Assembly (NCBI RefSeq): GCF_009800925.1
Contig: NZ_WOYF01000003.1
Location: forward strand, 186,001-250,000
Length of the DNA stretch: 64,000 nucleotides
From: Budvicia diplopodorum
GTDB lineage: Bacteria > Pseudomonadota > Gammaproteobacteria > Enterobacterales > Enterobacteriaceae
Reading direction: 5' to 3'
How positions within the stretch are numbered: position 1 is the stretch's first letter; each line of letters starts with the position of its first letter. The notes beneath the pieces were generated by a model. That model was not told where the DNA came from. It saw only the letters and a program-made list of their open reading frames with translations, and searched no databases. This document shows, piece after piece, positions 9,279 to 20,091 of the stretch. Made by a program: the position numbers and the translations under genes.

Positions 9279-9896
9279 TTAATTCATCCAGCGATCTTTT
9301 TTGCGGCGAGGGATCAGATAAGGCAGGATTAATCCTAAAATCAGGCCAAGACCGGCAATGCCACCGCCATACATAAACCACTGTTGAATGATGGCCCGCT
9401 GTTTGTCATCGAGCTGAACGCTGATGTCGCTGACTTTTTGTTGTGCTGAAACCAGCTCATCTTTCAGCTGTTGGTTTTCCTGCTTCAGCCCGTTAATCAC
9501 ACCGTCGCTGCTGTCAACTTTCTGGCGCATGTCTGAGGTGCGTTTATTCCAATCGCTGTCGACTGAAGCCAGCTTTTCGGTTAACTCTTTAACCCGTTGT
9601 TCAAGAAAAGGAACCTGAGTTTTTGAGCTTGGCTCAGCGGTCAGTTGGTCTTGCTGGATCCAAACCGTACGGCCGCGGCTATCGGTTATTTGAGCATATT
9701 TATTGCTGCTGCTTAAGAGCTCAACTTTTTCGCCCGCGCCGATCGTTCCGGCAACTTTATAGTTATCACCAGGGCCGGTGCGCAGAGAAGTCGAGAAATC
9801 TTCCGTAACGTAACGGGTTTCAGTTGCATTGACGGTAAACGCAGTAAGCGCCAGTGATGTCAGTAAAATGGTATGAAGTGATCTTAATATAAGCAT
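9279..9896 (-). CDS. ygiM: SH3-domain membrane protein YgiM
   Basis: A 205-residue envelope protein matching E. coli YgiM. The start at 9896 (MLILRSLHTILLTSLALTA) gives a normal signal sequence; the longer open frame upstream is not supported. After cleavage near VNA comes a bacterial SH3 domain (about residues 25-90, with LRTGPGDNYKVAGTI and GRTVWIQQDQL). A coiled-coil segment follows (about residues 95-165, heptad-like with many Gln, Glu and Lys). Near the C-terminus is one transmembrane helix, flanked by RRKKDRWMN on the cytoplasmic side. Molecular role is not established. It is divergent from ygiF, as in E. coli. Confidence 0.93.
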   Translation of the reverse strand: MLILRSLHTILLTSLALTAFTVNATETRYVTEDFSTSLRTGPGDNYKVAGTIGAGEKVELLSSSNKYAQITDSRGRTVWIQQDQLTAEPSSKTQVPFLEQRVKELTEKLASVDSDWNKRTSDMRQKVDSSDGVINGLKQENQQLKDELVSAQQKVSDISVQLDDKQRAIIQQWFMYGGGIAGLGLILGLILPYLIPRRKKDRWMN

Positions 9897-10103
9897 TGTC
9901 TGTATTTTTATCTTGTTTAGAATTTGCGTATATATGGATAGTAGAGGGTTCGGAGTTAGGGTGCAATGTAAAAACCTTGTTATGGTAGGCCAAGTACAAC
10001 AAAGTGAGTGATTTTTCACATAAATATTAGCGTAAATTGCTACACTGGTGATACGACCGAACGTCGCCCGACTTTATCGATATATTGACCGCGGAAACCC
10101 CCT

Positions 10104-11396
10104 ATGACCGTTGAAATAGAACTGAAATTTGTTGCTACTCCGGCTGCTTTAGCTGCACTGCCTGAAGCGTTGTCCGGATTAAAGGTTCAGCATAATGAAA
10201 CGCTGAACTTGATCAACGTTTACTATGATACTGACGCCGGTTTACTGCGTTCCTACCGTTTCGGTTTAAGAGTAAGAGGATGTAATGATAATCACGAAAT
10301 GACGCTGAAAAGCGGCGGAAAAGTGGTTAACGGTATCGTTCATCGGCCTGAATACAATATCCCATTACCCGATAGCGATCTGAACATCGATCTGTTTCCG
10401 CCAGACGTGTGGCCGCAAGGTACCGATATTTCAGCGTTAAAATCAGCGCTGAAGCCGCTGTTTACCACGAACTTCCAACGCCAGATTTGGCTGGTGAATT
10501 ATCAGCAAAGTCAGATCGAAATCGCGTTAGATCATGGTTCAATTTCTGCCGGTGAACAGACAGAAGGGATAGGCGAGCTAGAGCTGGAGCTTAAACAGGG
10601 TAATGCGGCCGATATGCTGGCACTGGCACAACAATTGGCTACGGTGGAAGGGTTGCGCTTAGGTAGCCAAAGCAAAGCTGCCCGTGGGTATCGGCTGTTG
10701 AGTGGCGCTGTACCAGACGAATTAACGGAGATGTCCGTGCTGGTTCCTCCGGCTAAAATAACCGTAGAACAGGGGCTGGAAGCCTGTCTGGAGTGGGCGC
10801 TTTCTCAATGGCAAGAATATGAAGAACGCTGGTTTGAAGGTAATACAAAAGCCCAGAAGTTGATTCTTCGTTCATTGACTGCAATACGTCAAATTTTAAC
10901 CGTTTTTGGTGGAATTATCCCGCGCAAGGCAACGGCCCCACTGCGGGAACGGCTGAGTGAGTTAGAAGAACTGCTGGGAACAAAATGTTCGGCTGACGCT
11001 TTTTGCTATCGGCCAGATTATCTGCAGTTAAAGCTAGCGCTGATGGCCTGGATGATGAACAAGGGTTGGCGGATGTTTGTGGATAACAAATCGAAAGACA
11101 AGCTTTCAGGGTCTTTTAAACGCTTTGCTGATGTCACTATGTCCCGTTGTCTTTCTGAGCTTAAAGAGTCATTTACTAAGCCGTTGACCAGCGATGGCTA
11201 CAGCGATCGGCAAGTCCGGCTTGAGAAGCAAATTATCAGTTTTTATATGTTGGCCGGTGCCTATGAGCAGTCCCATTCCCTGCCTTTTATTCACGGGTGG
11301 CTGCGGCTGCTTGAGCCGCAGGGCGATCGCGATGCTTTACGACGTGCCGCATTAGAACAACCACCTTTTTGGCTCAATAGCGGACAGCATATTTGA
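10104..11396 (+). CDS. ygiF: inorganic triphosphatase YgiF (CYTH-CHAD)
   Basis: Hydrolyses inorganic tripolyphosphate to pyrophosphate and phosphate. The 430-residue protein has an N-terminal CYTH domain with the family motif EIELKF (residues 4-9) and further metal-binding acidic and basic strands (FGLRVRG, ELELELKQG). A C-terminal helical CHAD domain follows from about residue 220, rich in Arg, Lys and His, which typically binds polyphosphate. It lies 39 bp upstream of glnE and is probably cotranscribed with it, the same order as in E. coli. Confidence 0.95.
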   Translation: MTVEIELKFVATPAALAALPEALSGLKVQHNETLNLINVYYDTDAGLLRSYRFGLRVRGCNDNHEMTLKSGGKVVNGIVHRPEYNIPLPDSDLNIDLFPPDVWPQGTDISALKSALKPLFTTNFQRQIWLVNYQQSQIEIALDHGSISAGEQTEGIGELELELKQGNAADMLALAQQLATVEGLRLGSQSKAARGYRLLSGAVPDELTEMSVLVPPAKITVEQGLEACLEWALSQWQEYEERWFEGNTKAQKLILRSLTAIRQILTVFGGIIPRKATAPLRERLSELEELLGTKCSADAFCYRPDYLQLKLALMAWMMNKGWRMFVDNKSKDKLSGSFKRFADVTMSRCLSELKESFTKPLTSDGYSDRQVRLEKQIISFYMLAGAYEQSHSLPFIHGWLRLLEPQGDRDALRRAALEQPPFWLNSGQHI

Positions 11397-11435
11397 TTAA
11401 GCCGTTTTACTTCATTGGTATCATAAGGACCGAAC

Positions 11436-14276
11436 ATGTTGTCTCTTTCCCCATTGCTTGAGGCTCAGCGAATTAAACGTCAGCTACAGCTGGAAGCTCA
11501 GTTAGGTCAGCCTATCGCATTTAGTCAGCAGGATGGTATCGTGCTGGCGTTAAGCGATTTTGTCAGTGACGGGCTGATACAGCATCCTCAATGGTGGGAA
11601 GAGCTACATACCCAAGCGCCGTCGCTAGGCGAGGCGGTCTATTACAATGAATGGCTACAGGCCGCGTTGGTAAATATCACCGATGAAGCAGATTTAATGC
11701 GGGTAATCAGAGATTTCCGCCGCAGGATGATGATCCGTATTTCATGGGCCCAGAGCCAGAACCTGTTCGATACGGTTGAAGTTCTTAGCCAGCTTAGTTT
11801 ATTAGCCGAAACGCTTATTATTGCCGCCAGAGATTGGCTATACGCCCTGTGCTGTCGGGAATGGGGAACGCCGGTTAACGTTGAAGGAAAGCCACAGACG
11901 CTATTTATTCTGGGGATGGGAAAGTTGGGCGGCGGTGAGCTGAATTTCTCTTCGGATATCGATTTGATTTTTATCTATCCGGAAAATGGCCAAACCGTCG
12001 GCGGGCGTAGGGAGCTGGATAATGCCCAGTTTTTTACCCGGCTCGGGCAACGGCTGATTAAAGTTCTGGATCAGGTGACTCAGGAAGGCTTTGTTTATCG
12101 GGTTGATATGCGCCTGAGGCCTTTTGGTGACAGCGGGCCGCTGGTGTTCAGCTTTAGCGCTCTAGAAGATTACTATCAGGAACAAGGGCGCGACTGGGAA
12201 CGCTATGCCATGGTTAAGGCTCGCATAATGGGCGACCCGAATGATGAATACAGCGGGGAACTCAAATCAATGCTGCGGCCGTTTGTCTTTCGCCGCTATA
12301 TCGATTTTAGCGTGATTCAGTCTCTGCGCAATATGAAAGGCATGATTGCCCGTGAAGTTCGTCGTCGGGGGCTTGCCGACAATATCAAACTTGGGGCGGG
12401 CGGTATTCGTGAGATTGAATTTATTACTCAGGTCTTTCAGCTTATTCGCGGCGGCCGGGAGCCTGCTCTACAGGGGAATTCGTTATTGCCTACGCTACAG
12501 GCAATCGCTGACCTATCGTTGCTGTCACAAGACGAGGTCGATTTATTAAGCGACAGCTACCTGTACCTGCGCCGGTTAGAGAATTTATTACAGGCGATAG
12601 CCGATCAGCAGACTCAGACTCTGCCAACGGATCCTCTGGATCGGGCCCGCTTGGCTGCCGGTATGGCATGCGCCGACTGGAATGAGTTGGTTCATCAGAT
12701 TGAACGACATATGCACGCCGTCAGGGACATTTTTAGTAATCTTATCGGCGACGATACCCCCGACGTTGAAGAGGATCCCCACTATTTACGCTATAATCCG
12801 CTCTGGCAGGATGAACTCGACGGCGCTGAGCTGGCCGTACTGATGCCGCTGCTAGACGATGTAGCCTGCGTTCACGTTGGCACTCATCTAAACGACTTCC
12901 GCCACGATATCGATAAACGATCGATTGGCCAACGCGGGCGCGACGTGCTGGATAAACTAATGCCGCGCTTGTTATCGGCGGTTTGCCTGCGCGACGACGC
13001 AGACAGCGTGCTGCCTCGCCTGACTCATCTTATTGTTAGCATTGTCACCCGAACCACCTATCTTGAATTGCTGGTGGAATATCCATCGGCAATGACGCAT
13101 TTAATTCGTCTGTGTGCGGCATCGCCGATGGTTGCCAGTAAGCTGGCGCATTATCCGATTTTGCTCGATGAACTGTTAGACGTTAACTCCCTGTATCAGG
13201 CAATTCCTTTAAGCGCATACAGTGATGAACTGCGTCAGTTTTTGCTGCGCGTTCCTGAAGAAGATGAAGAGCAGCGACTTGAGGCGTTACGCCAGTTTAA
13301 GCAGACTCAGCTATTGCGCATTGCTGCTGCAGACATCGCCGGTGCGCTGCCGGTAATGAAAGTGAGCGATCACTTAACCTATCTGGCCGAAGCCATTATT
13401 GGTGCGGTGGTTCAACAAGCCTGGTTTCAGATGACCGCGCGCTACGGGCAGCCAACTCACCTGTATAGCCGAGAAGGGCGGGGCTTTGCCGTTATTGCTT
13501 ACGGCAAACTTGGGGGCATTGAGCTGGGCTACAGTTCAGATTTAGACTTGGTTTTCTTGGTCGATTGCCCGGAGAATATTACCACTGACGGCGAGCGCAG
13601 CATTGACGGCCGGCAGTTTTATTTGCGGCTGGCTCAGCGAATTATGCACCTGTTCAGCGCCCGTATGGCTTCCGGCATCTTATATGAAGTTGATGCCCGG
13701 CTGCGGCCTTCCGGCGAATCGGGCCTGTTGGTGAGTACTATCAGTGCGTTTGATGAGTACCAGCGTAATGAAGCTTGGACATGGGAACATCAGGCGTTAG
13801 TGCGTACTCGCATTGTGTATAGTGACCCCGTGTTGCATAAAGCGTTTGATCATGCCCGTCATGAAATTCTTTGCCTGAAACGCGACGAAAATCAGCTAAA
13901 GCAAGACGTGCGGGAAATGCGCGAGAAAATGCGTAACCATCTTAGCGATAAAGACGCTGAACTGTTTGATTTAAAAACCGATGAAGGTGGAATTACTGAT
14001 ATTGAGTTTATCGCTCAGTATTTGGTACTGCGCTATGCCCATGAACAGCCTAAGCTAACCCGTTGGTCGGATAACGTTCGAATATTTGAACTGATGGCTA
14101 ACTACCAAATTATGGACGAAGCCGAAGCTGCCGCCCTGACTAAAGCCTATGTGACAATGCGTGATGAAATTCATCGTTTAGCATTACAGGATAAACCGGG
14201 GAAAGTGCCGGGCGAGTGCTTTGCCGCAGAAAAATTGCAGGTGAGCCAGAGCTGGAATAAGTGGCTAGCAGGGTAG
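11436..14276 (+). CDS. glnE: glutamine synthetase adenylyltransferase/deadenylase GlnE
   Basis: Controls glutamine synthetase by adding or removing AMP in response to PII and glutamine. The length of 946 residues is that of E. coli GlnE. Two nucleotidyltransferase halves are visible. The N-terminal deadenylase half has [21 protein letters not shown] near residues 165-185. The C-terminal adenylylase half has [21 protein letters not shown] near residue 690. Both carry the G-S-D-x-D metal motif. In E. coli the next gene is hldE; here the sugar island and an acyltransferase gene intervene. Confidence 0.97.
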   Translation: MLSLSPLLEAQRIKRQLQLEAQLGQPIAFSQQDGIVLALSDFVSDGLIQHPQWWEELHTQAPSLGEAVYYNEWLQAALVNITDEADLMRVIRDFRRRMMIRISWAQSQNLFDTVEVLSQLSLLAETLIIAARDWLYALCCREWGTPVNVEGKPQTLFILGMGKLGGGELNFSSDIDLIFIYPENGQTVGGRRELDNAQFFTRLGQRLIKVLDQVTQEGFVYRVDMRLRPFGDSGPLVFSFSALEDYYQEQGRDWERYAMVKARIMGDPNDEYSGELKSMLRPFVFRRYIDFSVIQSLRNMKGMIAREVRRRGLADNIKLGAGGIREIEFITQVFQLIRGGREPALQGNSLLPTLQAIADLSLLSQDEVDLLSDSYLYLRRLENLLQAIADQQTQTLPTDPLDRARLAAGMACADWNELVHQIERHMHAVRDIFSNLIGDDTPDVEEDPHYLRYNPLWQDELDGAELAVLMPLLDDVACVHVGTHLNDFRHDIDKRSIGQRGRDVLDKLMPRLLSAVCLRDDADSVLPRLTHLIVSIVTRTTYLELLVEYPSAMTHLIRLCAASPMVASKLAHYPILLDELLDVNSLYQAIPLSAYSDELRQFLLRVPEEDEEQRLEALRQFKQTQLLRIAAADIAGALPVMKVSDHLTYLAEAIIGAVVQQAWFQMTARYGQPTHLYSREGRGFAVIAYGKLGGIELGYSSDLDLVFLVDCPENITTDGERSIDGRQFYLRLAQRIMHLFSARMASGILYEVDARLRPSGESGLLVSTISAFDEYQRNEAWTWEHQALVRTRIVYSDPVLHKAFDHARHEILCLKRDENQLKQDVREMREKMRNHLSDKDAELFDLKTDEGGITDIEFIAQYLVLRYAHEQPKLTRWSDNVRIFELMANYQIMDEAEAAALTKAYVTMRDEIHRLALQDKPGKVPGECFAAEKLQVSQSWNKWLAG

Positions 14277-14305
14277 TTTTAATAAAGATATTTCGTAAAA
14301 GAAGC

Positions 14306-14346
14306 TTAGCCGCGAAAGTGAGGGTAAACTCCCTGACTGCGGCTAT
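14306..14346 (+). terminator. hairpin after glnE
   Basis: An outer stem (tagccgc / gcggcta) encloses an inner stem (aggg / ccct). It lies about 30 bp after glnE and just before the convergent kinase stop. The T-tract is weak, so the call rests on stem strength and position. Confidence 0.55.
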
Positions 14347-14357
14347 TAGCTTAACGC

Positions 14358-15299
14358 TTATCGGGCTAAGAATTTGGCGATATCTTCCATACTGGATATT
14401 CCTTCCATTGGCCCGGAACGAGAAACCGCCAGCGCACCGCTGGCGTTGGCATACTTCAGGGCTTGCTCTACTGGATATCCGGCCAGAAACAGGCTAACGA
14501 AAGTTGCACCGAAGCAATCACCTGCACCGGTAGGGTCGATCATTTCCACGGCATTGCTTTTTATGTGTAATTCCTGATTTGCATGATAATAGCTGGCACC
14601 TTCGGCCCCGCGTTTAATAACTATATGCTTCACGCCATTGTTGATTAACTGTTTAACGATATCCGTTTCACTGGCATTCTTTTGGTCAGAAAAGTAATGA
14701 ATCTCTCCCTCGCTGGGTAAAAAAATGTCGGTATATTCTAAAATATAATCAAAAGCTTGTTGCATCTCCGGGATGTTCATCATCTCTTTACGCACGTTAG
14801 GATCGAAAGAAACGGTGCCATTATTCTTTTTAATCATTTTGATCGCTTTTCGCATCGAATCAATCATGCGAAATGAGAACAGTGATGAACCCATAATATG
14901 GAAATGAGTGCAGCGGGAAAGCAACGATTCGTCCAGATGCTCCGGTGACAGATAACCACAGGCGCTGTTTGGAATATTAAAAATAAAATCACGTTCAAAC
15001 TGGTTGCGATAGCTGACAAACGCACTGCCAGTTGGGGCTTTATTGATAACCGTAATACCGTCAGTATTCACCCCCTCATTGCGAAGGCGCTCAATATTCA
15101 TCTGCCCAAAGTCATCGTTGCCTACGCAGCTAAACAGCGTTGATTCGAAACCTAACTTGGCGACCTGTGCCGCATAGATGGCAGGTGCACCGCTGGGAAA
15201 CGGGCCTAAAAACTCGCCGGGTTGACTAAATCCCTGATTTTTATGCTTAGCTAGAAACTCGACGATCAGCTCGCCGATAGTGCAAATGCTGACAGACAT
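14358..15299 (-). CDS. PfkB-family sugar kinase A
   Basis: A 313-residue ribokinase-family kinase. The N-terminal signature GPFPSGAPAIYAAQVAKLG is the sugar-binding region, and the C-terminal DPTGAGDCFG (residues 255-264) carries the anion hole and catalytic Asp261. It is clearly paralogous to kinase B at 21101-22063, sharing for example GSAFV, RDFIFNI, HFH-MGSSLFSF and GTVSFDPN-RKEM. Together with the aldolase pair nearby, a hexose or hexose-phosphate kinase acting before cleavage is likely; a ketohexose kinase or a tagatose-6-phosphate kinase are both possible. It is 9 bp downstream of the DeoR-type regulator on the same strand, so the two form an operon. The exact substrate cannot be read from sequence. 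Confidence 0.85.
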   Translation of the reverse strand: MSVSICTIGELIVEFLAKHKNQGFSQPGEFLGPFPSGAPAIYAAQVAKLGFESTLFSCVGNDDFGQMNIERLRNEGVNTDGITVINKAPTGSAFVSYRNQFERDFIFNIPNSACGYLSPEHLDESLLSRCTHFHIMGSSLFSFRMIDSMRKAIKMIKKNNGTVSFDPNVRKEMMNIPEMQQAFDYILEYTDIFLPSEGEIHYFSDQKNASETDIVKQLINNGVKHIVIKRGAEGASYYHANQELHIKSNAVEMIDPTGAGDCFGATFVSLFLAGYPVEQALKYANASGALAVSRSGPMEGISSMEDIAKFLAR

Positions 15300-15308
15300 A
15301 ATTAACCT

Positions 15309-16142
15309 CTATTCTTGGCAACTCAAACGGTTGATCCAGGTAAAGCATTCGTTATTGGTATATTGATTAATAAAACCTGAATCTCCGAACTGTTGCTGAT
15401 AATCATTAATAACATGTTGGCAGGTTATGATAGCGTCGATGCTGTTGATATTACTGACGTTATAAACCTGTTGACTGTTGAGCGGCGGGCGCGCCGCGAT
15501 GACGGCTTTACGCTGAGATTTGCTTAGCAAGTGCTGATAGTGTGGGGCCAGATAGCTATTTTCAATGGTTAGTTCACCCATCAGGTCGATTGACGCGACC
15601 TCAATAACACAGAGTGAGATGGTGTATTGCTGTAAGGCATATTCCAGCATTTTTCCTGACAGTACGCTGCGGGAGCGGTTTAACACCCCCCCGGTTAAAA
15701 TCACTTCTCCATCAATAAAATCGTCGGCCAGTGCGACATGGCTAACGTCATTTATAATCAGCCGAAGCTTTTTAAGCGGTGCCAGCAGTGGAATGATTTT
15801 TCGGGTTAGCTCACCATGGCCCAAAAATAGCGTATCCCTGTCATTAACCAGCCGAGCGCAGTGTTGGGCCAGCTCTAGTTCAACATTTTTATTCTGTAAG
15901 GCTATCTGCGGAGGCGGCGCGCTGAGCTGTTGAACCGGCACCTGTGGGGCGGTGTAAATGGCACCGCCGAATGAGCGTTTTAAATATCCCTGTTGCTCTA
16001 AGTAGTTCAAATCATTTCGGATAGTTACGCCAGAGACGTTTAGCTGAGCAGAGAGATCGTCAACTTTAATTTCACCACGCTGGCGTACGATTTCCGCTAT
16101 TTCTAAACGGCGTTTTAATAAGCTTGAAGATGTTTTAGGCAC
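15309..16142 (-). CDS. DeoR/GlpR-family transcriptional regulator of the sugar island
   Basis: A 277-residue repressor-type protein. Residues 7-60 form the DeoR winged helix-turn-helix (RRLEIAEIVRQRGEIKVDDL, then VSGVTIRNDLNYLEQQGYLKR), followed by FGGAIY, typical of the family. The C-terminal half resembles the sugar-phosphate sensing domain, though its lysine and aspartate motifs are less regular than in GlpR. It is divergent from the gatY-type aldolase gene across a 405-bp intergenic region with palindromic sites, and cotranscribed with kinase A. The likely role is local repression relieved by a pathway sugar phosphate; this is inference from family and position. Confidence 0.85.
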   Translation of the reverse strand: MPKTSSSLLKRRLEIAEIVRQRGEIKVDDLSAQLNVSGVTIRNDLNYLEQQGYLKRSFGGAIYTAPQVPVQQLSAPPPQIALQNKNVELELAQHCARLVNDRDTLFLGHGELTRKIIPLLAPLKKLRLIINDVSHVALADDFIDGEVILTGGVLNRSRSVLSGKMLEYALQQYTISLCVIEVASIDLMGELTIENSYLAPHYQHLLSKSQRKAVIAARPPLNSQQVYNVSNINSIDAIITCQHVINDYQQQFGDSGFINQYTNNECFTWINRLSCQE

Positions 16143-16223
16143 TTGAGCACCACTAATGCTGTTTATTCAATAGACACCGCCGAGAGTCAGGTAAGATTGA
16201 AAGCAAAGTCACGGGTTAATATA

Positions 16224-16238
16224 ACTTTCAATTTGCTT
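16224..16238. promoter_or_regulatory. weak third operator-like site
   Basis: Contains the left arm and centre of the palindrome seen at 16375 and 16447 (actttcaatttg), but the right arm is degenerate. Another isolated half-site ttgaaag lies at 16197-16203. The site is close to the start of the regulator gene, so it could serve autoregulation. Confidence 0.4.
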
Positions 16239-16374
16239 ATTTGCGGTGTGAGATGCTTCATTTTTAAACTTAAGGCCAACGATTGTCAATTTATCAAACG
16301 GTTCCAGCCTGATTTTTCGCGCTGTTATCCCATTTTTGTCAGTGCTTCTCTCTTACAGAGATAAAGCCACTAAT

Positions 16375-16389
16375 CTTTCAAATTGAAAG
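16375..16389. promoter_or_regulatory. operator-like palindrome 1 of the sugar island
   Basis: Perfect inverted repeat ctttcaa-a-ttgaaag in the divergent region between the DeoR-type gene and the aldolase gene. The same half-sites recur 73 bp away (centre to centre) at 16447-16463. Direct binding by the adjacent DeoR-family protein is inferred. Confidence 0.6.
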
Positions 16390-16446
16390 TTATTTCGTGC
16401 TGTGAGAGATTCGTCACAGCTTTATCCCGTCGTTATCGCTACATTT

Positions 16447-16463
16447 ACTTTCAATTTGAAAGT
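16447..16463. promoter_or_regulatory. operator-like palindrome 2 of the sugar island
   Basis: Perfect 17-bp inverted repeat actttcaa-t-ttgaaagt, about 85 bp upstream of the aldolase start. The 73-bp centre distance to palindrome 1 is about seven helical turns, which would place both sites on the same DNA face. The rest of the 405-bp gap is AT-rich and should hold the divergent promoters. Confidence 0.65.
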
Positions 16464-16547
16464 TTGGTGGCAATTGGACCGTTAAATCTTTTAAAACAAA
16501 AACTGAGATAACGGAAAAACGGTCAGATAAGCGAGAAGGGGTATTGA

Positions 16548-17402
<855 letters not shown>

Positions 17403-17555
17403 AACAGATAGCCTGATTTAATTTTGTCGTGGATAAATTAATGAGTCATTGGAGGAGCCTGAATAATATTTAATTAGTTTTAATAATAAATCAGTTACGC
17501 ATTCTATACCGGTTAGCGATATTACATCTTACATAATAAAATAAGAGGCTTAATC

Positions 17556-18449
17556 ATGAAGAAATTACGTATTCTGCGCAGTGCCATGGTACTCGGCGTT
17601 GCTTTTTTCTCTGCAGTGACCTTCGCCAAAGAATATAAAATAGGGGCATCGTTATTAACCCAGCAGCATCCTTTTTATATTGAATTAGCCGATGCCATGA
17701 AAGCCGAAGCTAAAAAGGACAATGTTGTTTTAAACGTAGCGATAGCAAACCAAGACTTAAATAAACAGTTGTCTGACGTTGAAGATTTTATTACTAAAAA
17801 GGTCGACGCGATTATTATTTCACCGGTAGATTCCAAAGGCGTTCAGGCTGCAATTATGAAAGCCAAACGCGCAGGAATCCCGGTGATTACCGTTGATGTT
17901 GCCGCCGTGGGTGGCGATGTAGTTTCCCACGTCGCGACCGATAACTTTGCCGGCGGCGTAGAGGCCGGTAAGTTAATGGGTAAACTGCTTAACGGTAAGG
18001 GCAAAGTAGCCATCATTGAATATCCGGCGCTGCAGTCAGTGGTCGATCGGGTTAACGGATTTAAACAAGGGCTGAAAGATACGCCCGATGTCAAAGTTGT
18101 TGCCAGCCAAACGGGGATTACGCGAGCTGAAGCCTTAGCCGTTTCGCAAAACATGCTGCAGGCTAATCCTGATTTAAACGGTATTTTTGGCTTTGGTGAT
18201 GATGCCGCTCTGGCCGCCGTGATTGCGGCAAAATCAGCTAAAAACGACAATATTAAAATCATCGGCTTTGACGGCATGCCTGAAGCCCGAAATGCAGTAG
18301 ATAAAGAGAAAACCTTCGTTGCCGTTATTCGTCAATATCCCGATAAAATGGGTTCTGAAGCGATCAATGTTGCGGTTGATTATCTGAATGGCAATAAAGA
18401 TGTGCCTAAAGTTATTCCGGTTACGCCGGGTATTTATATCAAACAATAA
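17556..18449 (+). CDS. periplasmic sugar-binding protein (RbsB-like)
   Basis: Solute receptor of an ABC importer, 297 residues. A signal peptide ends near VTFA-KEYKIG (cleavage about residue 24). The mature part has the type I periplasmic-binding fold of the RbsB group: GASLLTQQHPFYIELADAMK at the start, DVEDFITKKVDAIIISPVDSKG, then GIPVITVDVAAVGGDVVSHVATDN in the first lobe and hinge, and IIGFDGMPEARNAV near the end. The substrate is likely a free ketohexose, judging from the neighbouring kinases and aldolase. Downstream are the ATPase and permease of the same transporter. Confidence 0.9.
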   Translation: MKKLRILRSAMVLGVAFFSAVTFAKEYKIGASLLTQQHPFYIELADAMKAEAKKDNVVLNVAIANQDLNKQLSDVEDFITKKVDAIIISPVDSKGVQAAIMKAKRAGIPVITVDVAAVGGDVVSHVATDNFAGGVEAGKLMGKLLNGKGKVAIIEYPALQSVVDRVNGFKQGLKDTPDVKVVASQTGITRAEALAVSQNMLQANPDLNGIFGFGDDAALAAVIAAKSAKNDNIKIIGFDGMPEARNAVDKEKTFVAVIRQYPDKMGSEAINVAVDYLNGNKDVPKVIPVTPGIYIKQ

Positions 18450-18591
18450 TCAATATAAAACGGCATAAGCATGGGCGATATACGCCTGACTTATATTCAA
18501 AACATGTCAAGGTGCAGGAAGGCGATAATCTCATCTGCACCTTGACGTATGACGGATATACGCTGCCTGAAATACCGCGTTGGAGATAGTA

Positions 18592-20091
18592 ATGAATGAC
18601 ATTGTTCTTGAGATCAATTCAGTCACTAAAAAATTTGGTCCGGTACAAGCATTAAAGAATATCAGCCTAAAAATAAGAAAAGGCCGAGTCCATACGCTAT
18701 TAGGTGAAAATGGAGCGGGCAAATCGACGCTGATGAAAATACTGGCTGGTATATTTCCGCCCAGCAGCGGTGAGATTATTTATCAGGGCCAGCATGTGGC
18801 GATAAAAAGTCCGTCAGAATCTCGGAAAATGGGAATTGCCATTATTTTTCAGGAGTTAAGCCTGAGTAATAATATGACGGTAGCGGAAAATATTTATGCC
18901 AACAATGAACCCAGCCGTTTTGGTCTGATTGACGACAGAAAGATGGTTTCTGACTGTCACCGGTTGCTAAATGATTTAGCTATTCCACTGGATCCGCACA
19001 CCTTAGTTGGCGATATGTCGATGGCCCAGCGCCAATTAGTGGAAATTGCCAAGGCTCTGAGCTATCCGGCTGAGGTGGTGATCATGGATGAGCCAACTTC
19101 TTCCCTGAGCGATAACGAAGCCGGCATCCTGTTTGCAATTATTGATAAGTTAAAGGCCCGCGGCTGCGCAGTTATCTACATATCTCATCGAATGGAAGAG
19201 ATTATGCAGGTATCTGACGATATTTCTGTTATGCGCGACGGTGAATATATTGCCACTCACGCTAAAAATTCGACCGATATTAATAGCCTGATTGCCCAGA
19301 TGGTCGGGCGTGAAATGAAAAATATCTACCCGCCAAGGCTGAGTAATCCGCCTGACGATAGCTTGCCCGATGTGATTGAAGTTAAAAACCTGTGCCATTC
19401 CCACTATTTTCATGACGTTAGTTTTTCGGTGCGTCCGGGAGAAGTGTTGGGCTTTTTCGGCCTGGTGGGCTCGGGCCGCTCTGACATTATGCGAGCGCTG
19501 TTTGGTCTGGTGGAATATCAAGGGGACATTTTGATTAATGGTCATCCGGTCAAAATTAAAAAGCCTAAAGATGCTATCGATCGGGGTATCGCCTTTGTTA
19601 CCGAGAACCGCAAGGAGGAAGGACTGGTCCTGATGCATGATGTGAATAGCAATATCAGTCATATCTCTTTCCAGTTTTTCTCTACCTCTTCCGGCCTGAT
19701 TAAATATAAAGAAGAATACGCTAAAACCTGCAGCGCTATCCGGCGGATGAATATCAAGGTTAACGATCCTCATCAGTTAGTCAGCAGCCTGAGTGGCGGT
19801 AATCAACAAAAAATAGTTCTGTCTAAGTGGTTAGAGAAGATCCCTACGATTCTGATTCTGGATGAACCAACCCGTGGGGTAGACGTTGGAGCCAAGTTTG
19901 AAATCTACAACGTTATCCGCGACCTCTCTGCCACCGGCACGGCAATTATTCTGATTTCGTCAGAGCTTCCGGAAGTTATGGCCCTTAGCGATCGCTTAAT
20001 TGTGATGAGAAATAAAAGAATTGTGCGTGAGTTTTCAGCTATCGGGCTGACTCAGTCTGATGTGATGGCCGCAGCAACAGGAGTAAATTAA
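18592..20091 (+). CDS. sugar ABC importer, tandem ATPase (RbsA-like)
   Basis: Energises sugar uptake. The 499-residue reading from the ATG at 18592 is preferred because GGAG lies six bases upstream; a TTG four codons earlier is the alternative. It has two fused nucleotide-binding domains. The first has a full Walker A (LGENGAGKSTL), signature-like MSMAQRQLVEIAKAL and Walker B VVIMDEPTSSL. The second has the divergent GLVGSGRSD, then SLSGGNQQKIVLSKWL and ILDEPTRGVDVGAK. This asymmetric arrangement is normal for the RbsA/MglA/AraG group. The permease gene begins right after its stop codon. Confidence 0.93.
   Translation: MNDIVLEINSVTKKFGPVQALKNISLKIRKGRVHTLLGENGAGKSTLMKILAGIFPPSSGEIIYQGQHVAIKSPSESRKMGIAIIFQELSLSNNMTVAENIYANNEPSRFGLIDDRKMVSDCHRLLNDLAIPLDPHTLVGDMSMAQRQLVEIAKALSYPAEVVIMDEPTSSLSDNEAGILFAIIDKLKARGCAVIYISHRMEEIMQVSDDISVMRDGEYIATHAKNSTDINSLIAQMVGREMKNIYPPRLSNPPDDSLPDVIEVKNLCHSHYFHDVSFSVRPGEVLGFFGLVGSGRSDIMRALFGLVEYQGDILINGHPVKIKKPKDAIDRGIAFVTENRKEEGLVLMHDVNSNISHISFQFFSTSSGLIKYKEEYAKTCSAIRRMNIKVNDPHQLVSSLSGGNQQKIVLSKWLEKIPTILILDEPTRGVDVGAKFEIYNVIRDLSATGTAIILISSELPEVMALSDRLIVMRNKRIVREFSAIGLTQSDVMAAATGVN

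Noticed and set aside
9897-10019. Extended N-terminus of YgiM
   Set aside because: The extra 41 codons have no homology and would bury the signal peptide; the internal ATG at 9896 matches the family start.
16143-16364. 73-codon plus-strand frame next to the DeoR-type gene
   Set aside because: It overlaps the operator region, has a poor start context, and shows no recognisable protein features.
16400-16419. CRP-like site ctgtga ... tcacag upstream of the aldolase gene
   Set aside because: The half-sites are good, but the spacer is 8 bp instead of the 6 expected for CRP, so I do not call it.
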